A stretch of DNA of 64,000 bases, taken from the NCBI GenBank assembly GCA_025201345.1, contig JAIXMG010000032.1, positions 372,001-436,000 of the forward strand, written 5' to 3'. The notes under the pieces were generated by a model. That model ran no database searches. It saw only the letters and a list, made by a program, of their open reading frames with translations, and was not told where the DNA came from. The stretch comes from Thamnidium elegans. Taxonomy: Eukaryota; Mucoromycota; Mucoromycetes; Mucorales; Mucoraceae. Shown here in pieces: positions 44,452 through 55,299 of the stretch. Both the position numbers and the translations under genes were made by a program. Numbering within the stretch: position 1 is the first letter of the stretch; each line of letters begins with the position of its first letter.

Positions 44452-45282
44452 ATGAATAACAATATTACTTTACCACCTATTAAACATGTGTTTCAAGAAT
44501 TATTTACTACAAATATTCAATGTAAGTATATATAATATTCGTAAAGACTATAGTATAGTAACCAAAATAAATAAATAGCCAAACGGTTTCCACCTGTATC
44601 AGAAACAATTGTACCTGAACCTACAAAATCTTTTGCTATAAATATACCATGTTACTATTGCCCCCCATCCTGTTGCACAACACAACCTATGAATACACGG
44701 TTTGTGTCAAGTAGTAGTAGCAGTAGTAGTAGTAGTAATGGTGGTGGTGGTGGTGGTCATCGTCGTGCTGTGTCTGCTTCCACAGAGATGGTAAATTATC
44801 AACAACCAATGCAGCATGCTCGACCTCATTTTCAAGAAGTAAATATACCTTATCGTAGGGCAAGGGCACATACGACAGCGGGTTATCCACCCACTATGTT
44901 GTTTGAACCTCACGTGTACAACAATGACAACAATCAACAAATAAACGGTTCTCAGATGATAATGCGTACTGAAAATACAAAATCATCGACCATCAATAAC
45001 CATCGATATCATTGTCAATATTGTCGTAAATCATTTTCAAGACCATCTTCTTTAAGGATTCATATTTATTCTCATACGGGCGAAAAACCATTCAAATGTC
45101 ATCATCAAGGGTGTGGACGTAGTTTTAGTGTTCACAGTAATATGCGTAGGCATTTACGTGTTCATTATTATCCTCAACAGCAACAACATAATAGTATGCG
45201 CCTACCTATTGTACCAACGAAAAATTATGATGAGATGATGAGAAACGATTATAACAGTGTCACGGAATCTTTGCATACATAA
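44452..45282 (+). CDS. C2H2 zinc-finger protein, two fingers
   Basis: Two exons, 44452-44521 and 44579-45282, giving 257 residues. The N-terminus MNNNITLPPIKHVFQELFTT resembles the LPPI(K/R) start found in several fungal zinc-finger regulators. A Ser-Gly-His low-complexity stretch follows (from (AGT)n and (GGT)n repeats near 44712-44760). Two C-terminal fingers: HCQYCRKSFSRPSSLRIHIY with SHTGEKPFKCHH as linker, and CGRSFSVHSNMRRHLRVHYY; the Cys and His spacings are C-x2-C-x12-H-x3-H and C-x4-C-x12-H-x3-H. This is a sequence-specific DNA-binding protein, presumably a nuclear transcription factor. Target genes are unknown. Confidence 0.9.
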
Positions 45283-46473
45283 ATATTTATCATCATAACA
45301 ACAACAAAAAGCACATCACTTATCGTGTTATACATTATTTGCATATGTATCATATATACATATAATTACCCCCCTTTTCCCCTTTTCTTTATTTCTCTCC
45401 CCCTTTTTTCACTTATATTAGTTAATACTATAATATTATATTATTATGAAACGTATCTTGAACAATTTGACAAGAATCGTTTCAATAAAAAAATAAAATA
45501 TATTTTACGCCACATTGTATAAATTAAAAAACAAAGATGTACCTCTTGTTTATATCTGATCATGCTGATCTTTATAAACAAATAAATAAAATAAAACGAT
45601 CATCGCTTTTACATGCATTAGCTTCGGAGCTATTTAGATGCTGTAATCATCTTGTGGCGGTAGGCCTAGGCATTTCCTTTTTGTGAAACGTGTCTTGAAC
45701 ATCATTTTTGAGGGAGGTGTTCTGTGCGTCCATAATTTTATTAGAAACCAGCATTATACGTATATGCATTTATGAATAAACACTTGGTAATTTAGCGTAT
45801 TAACGCAGTAATTAAAAAGGTATTACAACTTGGTATACTAGAAGATCGACATTATATTATACTTGGTTTTTTTCTTTTTTAAAAAGAATATACATGTATA
45901 TCTTGTTTACAAATATAATCGATAGTTTTTATATTTAAATCGCAACGAAAAAAAAAAAAAAAAAGGTGACAAAACTTGATTATAAAAAAAAAGACTATTA
46001 CTTATAAAAGGAAATTCACGCACTTGGCAGCAATCATCACAAACAAGATATTAATAAATAAATAAAGCACTTTTTATTCACCTGATCGATTGTCGTTGCA
46101 TCAATAGAGAGAGAGAGACGAACTCGTTTCTTGAACTTCTTTTTTGTACCCTTTTACTAGCTTCTTACAGAAAAAATATACAAGTATCATGTATAAAGCA
46201 AGCACAAAAACACAAACAATGTTTCACTCATATTCTTCGCAAACACAAGTTTTGTGTAATATGAAAAAATGTCAAAACGTACCTATTTGTGGAAACGCTG
46301 ATCCTACAAAAAAATAATGATATAATTGGGCGTGAGAAAACCCCCTTTCTTTAATAATTATAATAAAAAGGAGAGTATCTGCTTATTATAACTTTGTACT
46401 CATATAACTGAAAAATATCACTGCTTAAAAAAATGCACATGGGACATTCGATGGTTTAACCAAACAAATGAGC

Positions 46474-46521
<48 letters not shown>

Positions 46522-47116
46522 ACGGTTACCAACGTAACAATAATAAAGGAAAGGCCAGTAAGAAAAATCTAAAATAGTACGCATGCAGAAAAACATGTTT
46601 TTCCTTTTCTCTGACACTTTTTTAACCGCTTAACTGAAACCATTCAGTCTTTTTTCAAAGAGTTTAAAATTCATCCAAAGGAACCCTTTTATTGTAAAGA
46701 CAAGCTTTACCAAAATCGAAGAAACGAAAGTGTCTTTTTGGTTAAATTGTTAGTTACCTTTCCCCTAGAAAAGACCATATCAGATTAAAATATCTCGCTT
46801 TTTTTTTAAAAAAAAAAATTACGTATATTTGACGACACCGGTAAAGTGGCTTTTTCAGTATAGTACATTTGGAGTGCAGGTATTCAATCCAACTGCTGGT
46901 CATTGCATATGTACTGTTTTAACCTACCATTATTATCGTTAATTAAAACATCCCACTCTGAATATACACATGTTGTATTTAAATGTTTCAACCGAGGTTA
47001 TTAAACCAACTAGTTTGATAGGCTTGCATCTGCCAGGTTTAATTATTTACGAGACACTTGTACATATATATATATCCCTGATGGGGGTTTTAAAAAAACA
47101 ATGCTAATTTATTATA
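45283..47116. other. Intergenic region with a T46 homopolymer
   Basis: The uninterrupted T46 run at 46475-46520 is the longest homopolymer in the window. GA repeat near 46108. No gene supported; a lysine-rich frame around 46650-46750 is too short to call. Confidence 0.5.
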
Positions 47117-47245
47117 TCAACTAAGGCCTCCTTTTGGATGCTTTCCTTGTAAGCACACATATATCTTTCCAGTCTTTAGATACTCTTCAGCATACTTTCT
47201 AACCGCTCTACCACGATACGTACTTGTCTTGATATACCAAAACAT
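47117..47245 (-). pseudogene. Transposase N-terminal fragment, 42 residues
   Basis: The minus strand reads MFWYIKTSTYRGRAVRKYAE, then EYLKTGKIYVCLQGKHPKGG and stops. The R-x-(I/V)-R-x-Y/W-A..Y(L)..G..P/Y..QGKH.K pattern is like the N-terminal helical region of fungal DDE transposases that carry the HCExNPIERFWG C-terminus, such as the one in the element at 50604. This is recalled family knowledge and not a search result. It lies just downstream of the Fanzor gene and in the same orientation. Confidence 0.35.
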
Positions 47246-47791
47246 ACTTGCTGCTTCCATTTCCTTCGATTTTTTTTGCTTTAGTTTTCATTGGTATCTT
47301 GCGCTGTACTCAAGACCTCTTGAAAACACTTCTTTTTATTATATTCGAATCTAAGTTATCCTTTAGCTTGGAATTGACTGATGCAACGGGTCAATCGTTT
47401 ACAGTTGACAAGGTTTTAGTTGCTATGGTTACTGGTGGTAAAGTTCCAGTTACTGTGGTTACTGTTGATAGAGCTTCGTTTATACAGTGTATCTATTTTA
47501 AAATCGAATTTGTTTTATACAACGGTCATTTTTTGCGGGTTATATACTCTTACCTTTTTTTGGACAAAGTAAATAAATTTTTGGTCATTTCCAAATTAGA
47601 TTGGGACAAGGTTACAAAATTGGGACACAGAAGGGAATATGGGACAGCAATAGGAAAACAGAATACAGATTCAAAAATAGGGCATATTGAGTGTTAGTAT
47701 ATATCAAGTTTCTATTAGTCATGTATTTATATACTCTCTTACCTGTAGCAATCTTTAAGTTTTTTGTCCGAAGACGCGAAACAACCACATT
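47246..47791. other. Region downstream of the Fanzor gene
   Basis: Directly 3' of the Fanzor stop on the minus strand. It contains short direct repeats: three GGGACA units at about 47600-47650 and three GGTTACTG/GTTACTG units at about 47420-47465. A plus-strand frame (47248-47697) stays open across the region but has no recognisable pattern. In Fanzor and TnpB loci the guide-RNA scaffold usually lies at or after the 3' end of the gene, so this is where one would expect it. Confidence 0.35.
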
Positions 47792-50561
47792 CTATGTGGC
47801 GCGTTGTCTATTTTGACGTGTAAAAATTGTTGGTCGGTCCATACCAGCCCAGATCTGGTGTGCGATGAACATCATATTTTTTGCAGCGAGGATATCTCTA
47901 TTCCAAAATATATTACAATCGTTGCAGATCAATATATTAAAGAAAGATTTGTCGTCAACTTTATGTGTCCTAAGCTTCATTTCTTTGCAATTTGGACAGA
48001 CCTATTTTATAGAAGGATAATTAGTTGACTTAATAAGCGCTTACTTGTATTGTAATGACTTACAGAAGAGGTCCGGAACTCATTTATATCAAGCAATAAC
48101 ACCTCCCCGAGGTTTTGTCTTCTTTTTAAATTCTTATAGATGACATCATAAACGCCAACTCGTCGTCCTTTGTACTTCACATGGCTACTCCCTTTTAAAC
48201 CATCACCGAAAATCACCAAAGGCATCTTTGTTCTGTCCCCTTCAACGAAATGACTTTTGTGGTTAGTCCGTCTAAAATATAAATGGATGTTAGTAAGATG
48301 ATCATATACTTGGAAAATATACTATTACTTTATTTCTATTGGTAGATTGCGAGAATCGAGAGTTCGTCGGTTGACCATTTTTTTTCGTTTCCGTCTATTT
48401 GATTTTGTTTTCTTTCTTCGATTGGGGTTATATTTTTTCCCACCATTAATCAGAATATTGCAAGCTTCTTCGAGGGCACATTGCCTTCCATAATAATTGT
48501 TCCATTTAATTGAAGCTGTTCTGAAGTCATAAAAATTAAAAAAAACGCCTCAAATGAGTCAGTACATATGCTAGGTGGTTGATGTAAGAATCAACAGAAG
48601 AAGTTTTAGTCGTCGGGATTTGAGTCTCTAGATCCTTTATGCCTTGTTCGATTTTGAAGGTATCTTGTTTTCTTGCTCGATTTACAGATCCAGAAGAGCA
48701 ATAGTATTCATTTACTGTCAGAGACCTGACCTGTTCATTTCCATAATATGCCACATATGCATTCTTACGGCCAGGGTCTAGAAAACAAGGACGGAAAAAG
48801 TTTTCAATTTCGTCTGCGTTGAAATCTGCGATTTCAAGATTGACTTTATCTTCTTCAAGGGTTTCTGGGACACTCCTTGCAAAAGAAATTCTACAGGTAT
48901 ATCCATCAGTGTATATACTGTTCAAGAACATCCGTCTTTTCTGTCTTGGTAATTCTTGTAATTTTGTCAAGCTATTGTAATAAATATTAATAATGATCTT
49001 AATTGGGAGAGGGGGGATTAAAAAAAACATACTTTCTGATTTTCAGCTTGGTAAAATCGAAAGAATTGAAAAAGCAACGTGTAGCGAATGCGAAATTTGT
49101 TTCGTTTTCTTCTCTTTGAAGCCGTGTATCAAGGAAAAGAGTTGACAAATTTTGACCATCAATCTTTATGAACCGCCATTTAAGACTAGGATTTGGAAAA
49201 AGAGAAAACAAGCGAGGCCTCTGGGGTTGTCGCATTCGTGTTTGAGGACGGACTAACTCAACCGTTTGAGCCAGCGGTTGCTCTGTTGTTTGTTCTAGTA
49301 GCTCTTCTGACTGTTCTGGCTGCGCATTTTCCTGAAGTTGTATATTGACCTGCTCATAGAATTCGATAATATAAGTCATTATCGATAGAACAATGAACGG
49401 GTTTTTGGTCACTTCCTCTCTTGAAAGTGGGAGCCGAGGTGCTCTGTTTCTAACTGGCTGAATGATATCGTTTAAAAATGCTTGTAGATTTGGTGCACTA
49501 TTAAGACCATCTTGTGTAATAAAATCTTCTGGCATATCTGACCTTGTGTCGTTCTTTAAGACTTCATCTAAGACATAATCATATACAATCTTTTTTACAA
49601 GTGGCATTTTAATATTCTTATAAATAAAGTTCATGAGTATAATAGTTATGTAAACTAGTATTTTCGTTAATACTTACAGTATACTCCTGCTTTAGTCTGT
49701 ATATAAAATAGTTTCCAATATACGTTTCATAATTTTCCACGTAGAAGTTGTTATAGGCAGTAGCTACAGTATCACAAGCAGACGAAACAATTTGGCCATA
49801 CCCTACTAGACCTTCTTTTTCAACTAAAAGATTGACATTTTCTAACGCTTGTAAATGGTTATAGGCTTCTTGAATGCCAGGAAGTCTTGGATAAAAGTTT
49901 TGTAGTTCTTCAATGGTGATTTTCCCGTAAATTAATCTACAAACTCTGCACCAGAAGTTTTTTTTCAAATATATCATTTGAGAGATACTCGACATTGTTG
50001 TTTGCATTATTTAAAATATAATAATTAACTAAAAGCTGTGCTTTATAAACAAACTCTCGTAAAAATGAAGACTGTAATTATTCTCTCTTGATATTCTAAT
50101 AGTTTGTTCGGATTCCCCTCATCTTACCTGATGAATGATTTAAGCGTTATAGAAACGGTATACAATTGATAAGAAGTAGGGAAAGCCATTCCTAATCTTT
50201 CTTTAATAGTATATTCATGGCTGGGACATAAACGAGAAGCAGAAGTAGTATGACCAGGTTGGCCACAGGACTTGCAAACAGGTCCAGAAGATGAAGAATC
50301 CTGTTCTATTCTTCTTCTTTTTCTTGCATCCGCCTTGGGTTTTTTCTCCTCTGGTGTGTCTTTTTTTCTTTTACCTGAGTCAATATAGCAGTTAGATAAC
50401 GTTATCAATATGATCAATAAAATTCACAGAAACAGTTATAGTTCAATGTTACCTCTTCTTCTATTGCTAGATTGCCTTTCCTCTTCAACACGTACCTGAA
50501 ACTTCTGTTGCTTTTTATTTCGAATTAGTTCTTCTGTTTCAGGATAGATAATAGGACGCAT
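47792..50561 (-). CDS. Fanzor (eukaryotic TnpB-like RNA-guided nuclease), one frameshift
   Basis: Seven exons on the minus strand: 50561-50453, 50374-50128, 49987-49678, 49616-49033, 48971-48329, 48271-48064, 48001-47792, about 769 residues if one extra base in an eight-T tract (A8 at 48538-48545 on the plus strand) is discounted. Features: a basic NLS-like stretch (KRKKDTPEEKK, ADARKRRRIE), a zinc knuckle C70-C73-H78-C86 (CKSCGQPGHTTSASRLC), RuvC-I D482 in FLDPGRKNAYVAYYG, a basic segment NNYYGRQCALEEACNI with GGKKYNPNRRKK, KMPLVIFGDG, RuvC-II E694 in LLLDINEFRTSS, a zinc ribbon VCPNC..ICNDC (701, 704, 725, 728) and RuvC-III D735 in WNRDILAAKNM. The DPG / NEFRTS..CPNC / NRDxxAAxNM order is that of Fanzor proteins. 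The acceptor at 49988-49989 lacks a pyrimidine tract and was chosen by phase. All catalytic residues are present; only the frameshift, between RuvC-I and RuvC-II, argues against function. Confidence 0.85.
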
Positions 50562-50605
50562 TAAGATATTTAGGTAAAAAAAAAAAAAAGAAAGAGAAAA
50601 GCATA

Positions 50606-50630
50606 ACGTGCATCTACTTTATAATAAACT
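50606..50630 (+). repeat. Left terminal inverted repeat of the mariner-type element
   Basis: 25 bases starting ACGTGCATCTACTTTATAAT, preceded by TA at 50604-50605. It is a perfect reverse complement of 51728-51752. Confidence 0.9.
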
Positions 50631-50710
50631 TTTTGGAATTACAATTCCAACTCCTAATATGGATATTGGCGCTTAAAACTGCCTTTTTTTATTTTTATTT
50701 TTTATGTGAA

Positions 50711-51484
50711 TTATTGATTTTCGCAGAGCTTTCTGTGTGATTTTTGAAGCTTTGAGAATTCTTTTACGAGAGAAAATGCCTCAGCAACATCTTTTTCGTT
50801 ACTGTAAGCTTCAATGTACCGGAAGCTTTTGTTGAAGTAACGACGGATTTGCAAAGGGATCTCTCCAGGTTGGTTCACGCTATCAAGAAAACTATTGATG
50901 TTGTTATCGAGAGAGCGGAAATTGTAGTTACAATTCCGTCTCGCTATTTTTTTGCTGGCTCCCCAGAAACGTTCGATGGGGTTACATTCACAATGATACC
51001 GAGGGTAAATTTCGAAAATATGACCTGCTTCTTCAATAGCTTCAGCCAAGATTGATTTTTGCTCTATGAAATCAGGCTGGCTGCCAAGCAAATGAACCGC
51101 ACAACATTCATGGTTTGCAGCTTCTACATTGTTGCAATATCTGTTTTGACCACCGAACAAATTTCTTTGTGTTAATATTTCTTTAATACCTATGAAATAT
51201 GTTTTTATCTCGTTATTCTATTTTTTAAATAAATCAAACGAGTTAAACGAAAATTTCTATATATATAATTTGAAATCTAAGAATGGATAATTATAAACTT
51301 ACGGAATGAACGTTTTCATAATTGCATCAAATTTCACAACTTTATCAGCCCTGGAAATTTTGCTAAATCTAAGCTTTTGTAGCTCGGGGTAGTTGAAATT
51401 TCTTTCAACGTAAAAACTTTGACGTTTCTCTACACTTAAATGTTTATGTTGCATAGATAAATTTATTACTGTATATTTAAACAC
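50711..51484 (-). pseudogene. DDE transposase C-terminal remnant
   Basis: Two blocks on the minus strand: 51484-51303 (HLSVEKRQSFYVERNFNYPE, then KVVKFDAIMKTFIP) and from about 51190 to 50711 (GIKEILTQRNLFGGQNRYCN, CCAVHLLGSQPDFIEQKSIL, FEIYPRYHCECNPIERFWG, then NCNYNFRSLDNNINSFLD). The YHCExNPIExFWG block carries the catalytic Glu. Splicing the two blocks at the available GTAAGT and TAG signals leaves the frame off by one base. The first catalytic Asp region is absent, so this is a deletion derivative that would need a transposase from elsewhere. Confidence 0.8.
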
Positions 51485-51727
51485 AGGTATGTGATATTAT
51501 TGGGCCGTAATACTAATTTGGGGAGGTCATTTGTAGACTTCTCTGCCTAAAGAGCCAAACTTCAAATCGATATTTTTCACGAAAAAAACCGCAAAGACAA
51601 AAAAAACACTTCGGCATATCTCTTTGTAATCTTATTTATAATGTTAAACTGCAATTAATTTATGTTAAAAGTGTTTTGCCGTCGAGTATTATAGAAAATA
51701 AAAAATACGAAAAATCGGAATTAGTAG

Positions 51728-51752
51728 AGTTTATTATAAAGTAGATGCACGT
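51728..51752 (+). repeat. Right terminal inverted repeat of the mariner-type element
   Basis: 25 bases ending GTAGATGCACGT, followed by TA at 51753-51754. Mate of 50606-50630. Confidence 0.9.
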
Positions 51753-51754
51753 TA

Positions 51755-54472
51755 ATTGATAAGATTTCGGTTGGGTTTGCTGCTTCCTTCTGTTCAGTAC
51801 CAGTCAGTTTAGGACGTTAGCTTCACAAAATTTTCAAGCAAGATTTCTTTCCATTAGACATTCTTCCCATTTTCTTTATAAACTTTATTGTACTAAAACA
51901 TTTTTTTTTTACCGTCGCATATAAAGTGGTTGCTGACTTAACGACAGTGCCGGGTAATTATATGTCCAGTAATAAACATCAGAAGCAATAACAGACAACA
52001 ATTTAGACAAAGCAATTATAGGAGCTGTTTGGATATCGCATCGTTGGCTACTGCAGAAAATCAAAAACAATCAGTAACAATCGAGCCATTCTTTTGCAAA
52101 GAATGATGAGAAAGATCACTTGTTGTTCCTGTATCAGCTTATAGCAATGTAAAAGAATGCTTTCACAAATGTGATTTTAACGATCAAAACGCGGGTTCTA
52201 CAAGCTCGTACACGCCCAATAAAAAATAATTAAATAAGAGTATTATGAAGCAACTAAGAAAAAAAAAAAGAGGAAATAAATTAGTACCATCTTATTTTAT
52301 TCTACTCTTATTTTGTTGACAGCTAGGTCATATAAAACTCGTATTGTTCTTAGGATCAGAAATGCGTTGACTATCTTGAGCAACTTTATACGTACAAGAA
52401 ACATTAAAAAAATACGTTTTTAAAAAGACCATAATATGATTTAAAAGCATGTTTACAATGGGCGTTTTATTATAACAGTTAAAATAATTTGAAGTTTAGA
52501 ATGGCTAGATAAGGCCATAAAGATCGCTAATAAGATCTTGAATACAAGCATAAACAATTCCACTCGATAAGTTTTATTTTGCCATCATTCTCCAAGGCTA
52601 CGATTTGTGGGGTTGAAGTATTATCCAATACCAAATAACTTTTTTTTTTCCATCTGTATCCATGAGAGATTCGTTTATATTACTTTTTCACTGGCTTCTA
52701 CATCTTGAGGTTTTGATTCAGTTGAAAGCTAATAGCCTGGTGCTCGCTCGCCGTAAATGGGTTTTACGTATTTATAATAGAGCTAGTATATAATTGTGTC
52801 CTTTTATTTATTGTCAAAAAGTATTATCTTCATATGTTTCCATGGGAATTGTATTTACATTTCCACTACAAACACTCTTTCCTCTATATCCGCCTTCATT
52901 CCTACAATTTTATCGTTATCCCTACCAGCTCATTTCGTAAGGGATTCCGCAATAACCTCACTTCCTGAATTAAACACGTATCAAATATTTGCGTGCACTC
53001 TTATTCATATTTGGCGAGCCCACTAGAGATTCGCCTTTGATAGCACTCCATTTATTTCCGCAAACATCGTCATCGCCATCACCAAAATTCTGAATCTGCT
53101 CAATTCCGAAATGCAGCCCAACAACAAATAGTAAAAGTAATAGAAGTCTCTTTGACGACTTCAATTTTATTTGTAAATACTCCAGTCTTTTAATGAATTT
53201 TGAAGGACTATAAATAAAAACGGAATTTCGGTTCCCATACAAACAAAAAAAGTTCTTGCCATAAATGACTTTTTTTTAATGCAAAAGATATTGTTCCTCA
53301 TTCTCAAAAAAGAAAAAGAAAAAAGACTACTTCTACTTCAAAATAATCTAGTTGCTCTTGATTTACTTTGCCTATATCCTCTCTTGAAAAATACATGGAA
53401 TTTTAGGTAAATAAACATATACGATTTATGTTCTTTTGGTTGCAACATAAAAAGCTCATTCTCTCGCTGTAACTACACTATTTAAATATCTGATTTAAAG
53501 TACTCTTCTCCGATTGTCTGAAGCTTAAAGTGGAATACTTGTATTACTGTGAAACTAAACTAGTTAAATCTCCCTTTGAAAAAAAAGATAGTTTTACATG
53601 AATACAAATGAAGAATATGCTCTCTTTTACATGAAGCTTTATTTATTTCTAAGTATTTGCATAAAAAACAAAAAGATGATGCGCATCAAGTACGAAAAAT
53701 AGTCAATGTGGCTTGTTCCCTATTTGTCTCTTGTATCAAATCAGAGGTTTACTTTTTTCAAATTCAAACTCAATACTTTGTTTATACTCCACGAAAAAAG
53801 TATAAAAAAGAATGCAAATTCCCTCTTTTTTGTTTCTTTATCCGGGTGAGACCCTCATTGGTAGTAACGCCAACTATTGGTGTGTGGACAGTGATCTTCT
53901 AACGAATGAGCGTGGTAATGCCTTGCATTGAATGGGGGAAGTGTATAAAACTGGAGGAAACTCTCTGAGTAGGCGACTCTTAAAGATAATAAAGCACCAT
54001 CCCATAGTGATATGACTTGGTATTATCGCGTCCGATCGATTATTTTCTTTCCTAACCAAAGACCTATGGTTTCTCTCTTGCTCTCTTTTACCTCTCCTTA
54101 AAAGTAGAGGGAATGCATGGTACAAGCCTCCTCGCGGCCATTCCCGGGCAACATTCTCACTCCAAAAAAGGTGAGAGTGGCTAATGTGTATCTTTTTTAA
54201 TGCTTAATAGAAATGAAAAATTAAAAAAAAAAAAAAGGGAAACAATGCTTCAATTAATTCAAATAACCCTTTTTTTTGGTTACATAGTAGTTACTTTTTT
54301 TTTTGTGGTTTAAAGTCCACGTCAATAAATAAACTATAATAAATACTTTCCAGTTCTATTTCAAAATAGATGTACCGTAGTCAAACATTTTTTTTAAAAA
54401 AAAAAATACGGTTTTACGATTTCTATATTGACAATAATAGCGGAGACGCGGATCAAACTAGTTGTCATAGTA
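51755..54472. other. Intergenic region, no supported gene
   Basis: 2.7 kb of AT-rich DNA. A minus-strand frame at 52970-53242 contains a plausible but short protein-like stretch (DDDVCGNKWSAIKGESLVGS) that is broken soon after; it may be a gene or transposon relic. No terminal repeats or RNA genes recognised outside the element that starts at 54473. Confidence 0.45.
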
Positions 54473-54834
54473 CAGGTTTTTAGTCTTAATTGGTACGCTT
54501 TTTTTTTTTTTTGGTACGGCTTAATAGAAGTTGGGACGAATTATTTTTTTTTGGGATTACAGTCGACGAAAAAAGGTTGGCCCAATAAAAAAAAAATAAT
54601 TGATCAACGACAAATTATCGGTTCTAAAGTAATCCTACTATATCTTTTTTAATCAGGTTCAAGAAAGGAGAGTAAGGTAGCATAGAGAGAAGCCTGTATG
54701 CGTGCTGTTCAATCCGGTTTTTAATTGATAAAATGTTGTCGATTGTTTCGATGTCAAGGATTTGATAATTGGGCCTGAGGAAAAAAATTAGGAAGGTAGC
54801 TGTTGCTTAATCTTCTTCAGCAAAATATTTATAC
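54473..54834 (+). repeat. Left long inverted repeat
   Basis: About 362 bases; includes T14 at about 54498-54512, GGTACGGCTTAATAGAAGTT and GGATTTGATAATTGGGCCTG. Mate of 58032-58391. Confidence 0.9.
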
Positions 54835-55299
54835 TACATGTATATAATAAGCCTGTAAATATGGTACAGTTTTGAACTTTTCATAAGTGCTGATAATAAA
54901 AGTCTACAATTCCTATTTGCATACTTTTTGCTATTGCTCTGCGATTTACTATCAACACTGTATTATACTATGGAGCTTTTCATGTTGTCATTATATCATA
55001 TGCATCACTGGACACTTAGCCGTGTGATAACTAGGTCACTAATGATAAAGGGATATCCTTGTATGCCATCAAATGCTATTTGTCTGGGGTTAAAAAATTG
55101 ATGAAGGTTTTTATTGGGGGGGGGGATGTATATGCAGCTACAATATGTGTTGGTATCAGAGTAAATTAAATGAAAGAGACTGTTGGCTTGAGAAGAGTGG
55201 AGTATTCATGGTAAATATATGGCTGTTCGTATTCAGAGGTATTTTGAGTTGTGTTAATGATTGAATCCTATTCTTTCGAGTTAGATGACAGCTCAATGC
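54835..55299. other. Internal region of the 3.9-kb element, 3' of its gene
   Basis: Contains a G10 tract near 55117. No second gene seen. Confidence 0.4.

Larger units (their letters stand above)
50604..51754 (-). mobile_element. Mariner-type non-autonomous element, about 1.15 kb, TA target duplication
   Basis: Perfect 25-bp terminal inverted repeats (50606-50630 and 51728-51752) are flanked on both sides by TA, the Tc1/mariner target duplication. Inside, on the minus strand, is only the C-terminal part of a DDE transposase. The left end lies 43 bases upstream of the Fanzor start codon, so the insertion has taken over the Fanzor promoter region or the two were mobilised together. Confidence 0.9.

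Noticed and set aside
47150..47245. tRNA-like D-arm sequence (GTGGTAGAGCGGTTAGA) on the minus strand
   Set aside because: No acceptor-stem pairing or TTC T-arm follows; the stretch is better read as a transposase fragment.
47248..47697. 149-codon plus-strand ORF downstream of the Fanzor gene
   Set aside because: Composition varies along its length, it contains repeated GTTACTG units and shows no domain; it is listed only as the region that may hold the guide RNA.
52970..53242. Minus-strand ORF with DDDVCGNKWSAIKGESLVGS
   Set aside because: Protein-like, but short and interrupted immediately downstream; no family recognised.
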